A stretch of 9,552 nucleotides of DNA from an uncultured Sphingomonas sp. Lineage in GTDB: Bacteria; Pseudomonadota; Alphaproteobacteria; Sphingomonadales; Sphingomonadaceae. The notes under the pieces were generated by a model. That model was not told where the DNA came from and searched no databases. It saw nothing but the letters and a program-made list of their open reading frames with translations. Both the position numbers and the translations under genes were made by a program. The stretch covers positions 1 through 9,552 of the forward strand of contig CAKTFL010000053.1 in assembly GCA_934555855.1 (NCBI GenBank), given 5' to 3'. Of the stretch, positions 6,792 through 9,552 are shown piece by piece (position 1 is the first letter of the stretch; each line of letters opens with the position of its first letter).

Positions 6792-7238
6792 CTATGATCG
6801 TTTCAGCAATGTGGTGCGGAGGCAGCGACAGACGATCTCGCCGCGCTGATTGAGCAACTCGTGCCGGAAGGTCACGAGCCCCGCCTCCGGCCGCGATTTG
6901 CTGAGACGCAGCTCCATCACCTCGCTGGTGGCACGCACTGTGTCGCCGATGAAAACGGGCGCGGGCATGACGAGTTGATCATAGCCGAGATTCGCCACCA
7001 ACGTGCCGAGCGTAGTGTCCCCGACCGATAGGCCCACCATCAGCGCGAAGGTGAAGGTCCCGTTGACGAGGATCTGCCCGAACTCGCTCGCTCGCGCTGC
7101 CTCCGCGTCCAGGTGAAGCGGCTGGGGATTGTGGGTCATGGTCGAAAAGAGGAGGTTGTCCGTCTCCGTCACCGTGCGGCGGATCTCATGCTCGATCCGG
7201 TCGCCGATCTGCCATGCGTCGTAGAACCTGCCTGCCAT
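6792..7238 (-). CDS. MaoC-like hot-dog acyl-CoA hydratase
   Basis: A 148-residue single-domain MaoC/hydratase-2 protein. Family members add or remove water on enoyl-CoA or 3-hydroxyacyl-CoA thioesters. The hydratase region is at 25-47 (TETDNLLFSTMTHNPQPLHLD): His42 fits the conserved catalytic His, but the usual Asp of the (S/T)GDxNPxH motif is Asn37. The motif is followed by the hot-dog segments GQILVNGTFTFALMVGL (54-70) and PVFIGDTVRATSEV (94-107). The NPQPLH form recalls the subgroup with mesaconyl-CoA or methylmalyl-CoA dehydratases, so the substrate may be a branched or dicarboxylic acyl-CoA; this is inference. ATG at 7238 has GGGGA 7 bases upstream. It follows the carboxylase alpha subunit by 85 bp on the same strand, which suggests a role in branched-chain acyl-CoA catabolism. 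Confidence 0.88.
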   Translation of the reverse strand: MAGRFYDAWQIGDRIEHEIRRTVTETDNLLFSTMTHNPQPLHLDAEAARASEFGQILVNGTFTFALMVGLSVGDTTLGTLVANLGYDQLVMPAPVFIGDTVRATSEVMELRLSKSRPEAGLVTFRHELLNQRGEIVCRCLRTTLLKRS

Positions 7239-7286
7239 TTGTATATCCCCGCCGGATCGATGTGCTCCCGCCAGGCGGCAGCCCGT

Positions 7287-7309
7287 CTGGATCCCCGCCT
7301 TCGCGGGAA
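7287..7309. repeat. REP-like hairpin between the carboxylase alpha gene and the MaoC-like gene
   Basis: Within the 85-bp spacer (7239-7323) lies CCCGC-CTTC-GCGGG (stem 7294-7298 / 7303-7307) preceded by CTGGAT. This resembles the 'GGATCCCCGCCTTCGCGGGG' intergenic repeat that I recall as widespread in sphingomonad genomes. A second small dyad, CCGCC-A-GGCGG, lies at 7268-7278. No T-tract follows on either strand. Only one copy is visible here, so repeat status rests on memory. Confidence 0.5.
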
Positions 7310-7323
7310 CACAGCAATAGCGC

Positions 7324-9162
7324 TCAGCCGGCCTTTTCCACCCTGACCAGCGTCGTGCCCTCGGTCACCTGGCCGCCGGTTTCGACGTTCAGCTCCGCGA
7401 GGATGCCGTCAAAAGGCGCGGTCAGACTGTGTTCCATCTTCATCGCCTCCAGCGTCAGCAGGCGCTGGCCCTTGATCACCGCATCGCCGGCGGCCACCTC
7501 CACCGCGATCACGCGTCCGGGCATGGGCGCGAGGATTGAGCCGTCCCCGGCCCCGCCCGCGACGGCACCGGCGGCGCGATAGGGTTCTACCAGCCAGGTC
7601 TGGCCCCCTTCTGTGACCATCACGCGATCGAGCGGCTCGTCGGGCGCGGGCGCGTCGGTGAAGTCGATCTCGACCGGCTCACCGCCAACCAGAAAGCGCC
7701 CGCCCCGCCGCGTCGGCGCGTTGAGCCGGAAGCCGCCGAGCGGGCGGGGAGCGGCGAGCGTTGCCGCAGCCTCGATCATCGCCTCCTCGCTCGGCAGGGC
7801 AGGCGGCATCAGCGCCTCGCCCTCGCGCGCGATCAGGCCCGTATCGACCCGGCCGGCCGCGACGTCGGGATGGTCGAGCAGTTCCACAAGGAAGCCGGCG
7901 TTAGTGCGGAGCGGCCAGACGATGGCCTCGTCCAGCGCATCGGCAAGCGCCCCTCGCGCCTCGTCCCGCGTGTCGCCATGGGCGATCAGCTTGGCGATCA
8001 TCGGATCGTAGAAGGGCGACACGGCCGCCCCCTGCTCCACCCCGGTATCGACGCGCACCGAGCCGCCCAGATCGAACGCATCGACCGTACCGACCGACGG
8101 CAGGAAGCTCCTGGCGGGGTCTTCCGCGTAAAGCCTAGCCTCCATGGCATGACCGTTGATGGCAAGTTGTTCCTGACCGCATGGCAGCGGTTCGCCCGAG
8201 GCGACGCGCAGCTGCCATTCGACCAGGTCCTGGCCGGTAATCGCCTCCGTCACGGGATGTTCCACCTGAAGCCGGGTGTTCATCTCCATGAACCAGATGC
8301 GGTCGGCGGACAGGCCCTCCCCGGCATCGGCAATGAACTCGATCGTGCCCGCCCCGACGTAATCGACCGCGCGCGCCGCCTGCACCGCTGCCGCGCAGAC
8401 CGCGGCACGGGTTGCCGCTTCCATGCCGGGTGCGGGCGCCTCCTCGATCACTTTCTGGTGGCGGCGCTGGAGCGAGCAATCGCGCTCGAACAGATGGACG
8501 ATGTTGCCATGAGTGTCGCCGAATACCTGAACCTCGATATGGCGGGGCGAGAGGATGTATTTCTCGATGAGTACGCGGTCGTCGCCGAACGAGGACGCCG
8601 CCTCGCGCCGGCAGGAGGTGAGCGCGTCGGCGAAGTCGGTTGCGGCATCGACCCGCCGCATCCCCTTGCCGCCCCCACCGTCCACCGCCTTGATGAGGAC
8701 CGGATAGCCGATCGCGTCCGCCTCCGCCCGCAGCCGCTCGGGCGACTGATCCTCGCCCAGATAGCCCGGCGTGGTCGGCACGCCGACCTTCGCCATCAGC
8801 GCCTTGGCCGCGTCCTTGCGGCCCATGGCGCGGATCGAGGACGGGTTCGGGCCGACCCAGACAAGACCGGCCGCCTGCACCACCTCGGCAAAGTCGGCGT
8901 TTTCGGAAAGGAAGCCGTAGCCGGGGTGGATCGCCTCTGCTCCGCTCGCCTGCGCGGCGGCGATGATGCGGTCACCGACCAGATAGCTCTCGCGGGCCGG
9001 TGACGGGCCGATATGCACGGCGTCGTCGGCCTCTCGGACGTGGAGCGCGGCGGCATCCGCGTCCGAGTACACCGCCACCGTGCGGATGCCGAGCCGGCGC
9101 GCAGTGCGGATGATTCGGCAGGCGATCTCGCCGCGGTTGGCGATCAGGAGAGACCGGATCAT
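7324..9162 (-). CDS. mccA: Methylcrotonyl-CoA carboxylase-type alpha subunit (biotin carboxylase + biotin carrier)
   Basis: ATP-dependent biotin carboxylase fused to its biotin carrier; it charges biotin with CO2 for transfer to 3-methylcrotonyl-CoA in leucine breakdown. The 612-residue product shows the biotin carboxylase start (IANRGEIACRIIRTARRLGI), HPGYGFLSEN (79-88), the ATP-grasp glycine loop GGGGKGM (162-168), RRHQKVIEEAPAP (233-245), MEMNTRLQVEHPVTE (292-306, with the catalytic Arg297) and the BC C-terminal domain. A variable linker follows, then the biotinyl domain with MPGR and EAMKMEH (biotin Lys575). All key residues are present. Length and the neighbouring beta subunit point to MCC; propionyl-, geranyl- or acetyl-CoA carboxylase alpha subunits are close relatives, so the substrate is inferred. 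ATG at 9162 has a strong GGAGGAG 6 bases upstream. Confidence 0.88.
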   Translation of the reverse strand: MIRSLLIANRGEIACRIIRTARRLGIRTVAVYSDADAAALHVREADDAVHIGPSPARESYLVGDRIIAAAQASGAEAIHPGYGFLSENADFAEVVQAAGLVWVGPNPSSIRAMGRKDAAKALMAKVGVPTTPGYLGEDQSPERLRAEADAIGYPVLIKAVDGGGGKGMRRVDAATDFADALTSCRREAASSFGDDRVLIEKYILSPRHIEVQVFGDTHGNIVHLFERDCSLQRRHQKVIEEAPAPGMEAATRAAVCAAAVQAARAVDYVGAGTIEFIADAGEGLSADRIWFMEMNTRLQVEHPVTEAITGQDLVEWQLRVASGEPLPCGQEQLAINGHAMEARLYAEDPARSFLPSVGTVDAFDLGGSVRVDTGVEQGAAVSPFYDPMIAKLIAHGDTRDEARGALADALDEAIVWPLRTNAGFLVELLDHPDVAAGRVDTGLIAREGEALMPPALPSEEAMIEAAATLAAPRPLGGFRLNAPTRRGGRFLVGGEPVEIDFTDAPAPDEPLDRVMVTEGGQTWLVEPYRAAGAVAGGAGDGSILAPMPGRVIAVEVAAGDAVIKGQRLLTLEAMKMEHSLTAPFDGILAELNVETGGQVTEGTTLVRVEKAG

Positions 9163-9168
9163 CGCCCG

Positions 9169-9175
9169 CTCCTCC
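9169..9175 (-). promoter_or_regulatory. Strong ribosome binding site of mccA
   Basis: GGAGGAG on the minus strand, 6 bases before the ATG at 9162. It is the best Shine-Dalgarno in the window and directly abuts the stem at 9176-9214. Confidence 0.7.
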
Positions 9176-9214
9176 GGAACCGGACACTACGTCCCCCCTC
9201 ATTCTTCCGGTTCC
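9176..9214 (-). repeat. Inverted repeat just upstream of the mccA ribosome binding site
   Basis: GGAACCGGA (9176-9184) and TCCGGTTCC (9206-9214) form a perfect 9-bp inverted repeat with a 21-base loop. In the mccB-mccA message the stem would end exactly where the GGAGGAG begins. The 151-bp spacer 9163-9313 holds nothing else I can call a feature; an Arg-rich open frame crosses it (9159-9305) but does not look like a real protein. Confidence 0.5.
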
Positions 9215-9313
9215 ACTTCCGCCCGCAAGCAGTGGACGGATGACGGCGACGGCGGCGTGGGATCGGCATGGCACCGACGTAGCAAGATGGATCCGTGTAG
9301 GACATGGCTGCAC

Positions 9314-9552
9314 TCACATCCGGAACACGCCGAAGCGCGGCTCGGGAATGGGCGCGTTGAGGCACGCCTGTAGCGCCAGACCCAGCACGTCGCGGGTCTG
9401 GACGGGATCGATCACGCCGTCATCCCACAGGCGGGCGGTGGCATGATAGGGATTCCCCTCATCCTCGTATCTCTGACGGACGGGCGCCTTGAAAGCTTCG
9501 GCCTGTTCGGGCGTCCAGACATCGGCGTCGCGGTGAACGGTCGCGAGCACGC
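9314..9552 (-). CDS. mccB: Methylcrotonyl-CoA carboxylase-type beta subunit, C-terminus only
   Basis: The last 79 codons of a carboxyltransferase subunit; the gene continues beyond the right edge. Visible landmarks are [22 protein letters not shown] and [18 protein letters not shown], ending FGVFRM. This is the characteristic C-terminus of methylcrotonyl-CoA carboxylase beta subunits (and the related geranyl-CoA carboxylase AtuC), in which CO2 is moved from carboxybiotin to the acyl-CoA gamma carbon. It differs from the propionyl-CoA carboxylase beta ending, which supports MCC for the pair. No break in the frame is seen. mccA follows after 151 bp on the same strand, a wider gap than elsewhere in this block. 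Confidence 0.85.
   Translation of the reverse strand, partial: VLATVHRDADVWTPEQAEAFKAPVRQRYEDEGNPYHATARLWDDGVIDPVQTRDVLGLALQACLNAPIPEPRFGVFRM

Noticed and set aside
7870..9003. A 377-codon open frame on the plus strand inside mccA
   Set aside because: It lies antisense to the conserved biotin carboxylase domain and has no recognisable domain of its own; long antisense frames are common in DNA with strong third-position GC bias.
7324..9162. Reading the alpha subunit as AccC (acetyl-CoA carboxylase biotin carboxylase)
   Set aside because: AccC is about 450 residues and has no biotin carrier domain; here the EAMKMEH biotin site is fused at residue 575 and the adjacent gene ends like MccB.

Overview
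The window is GC-rich, gene-dense chromosomal DNA that looks like an alphaproteobacterium, most probably a sphingomonad (Sphingomonas or a relative). I base this on the recalled look of PanB, NadE and BamB, on the gene order around bamB, and on a short hairpin at about 7287-7309 resembling a repeat that I recall as common in sphingomonad genomes. The assignment is by eye, without a database search. I see no mobile element, CRISPR array, rRNA or tRNA.

Left block (1-3479, minus strand, read from right to left): an ArsC/Spx-family YffB-like protein, panB (pantothenate/CoA synthesis), a membrane-anchored TPR protein of the YfgM type, the outer-membrane assembly lipoprotein gene bamB, and the first codons of the ribosome-assembly GTPase gene der, which runs off the left edge. 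Spacings are short (32 bp, 87 bp, a 4-bp overlap, 59 bp), so this could be one transcription unit. yfgM-bamB-der is a widely conserved order; here a CoA-synthesis gene sits upstream of it. YfgM starts at TTG.

Middle (3560-5614, plus strand): a full-length glutamine-dependent NAD+ synthetase, nadE, divergent from yffB across an 80-bp spacer and convergent with the next gene across only 5 bp.

Right block (5620-9552, minus strand): the C-terminal end of the carboxyltransferase (beta) subunit of a methylcrotonyl-CoA-type carboxylase, then the biotin carboxylase/biotin carrier (alpha) subunit, a MaoC-like hot-dog hydratase, and finally a secreted Yellow/major-royal-jelly-family beta-propeller protein. 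The first three fit branched-chain acyl-CoA (leucine-type) catabolism. The Yellow-like protein has no obvious link to that pathway and is the least understood gene here.

For the most part this is ordinary core-genome sequence. I found no convincing undescribed system. The items worth a second look are the Yellow-like secreted protein, the Asp-to-Asn change in the MaoC active-site motif, and several small dyads placed next to ribosome binding sites.
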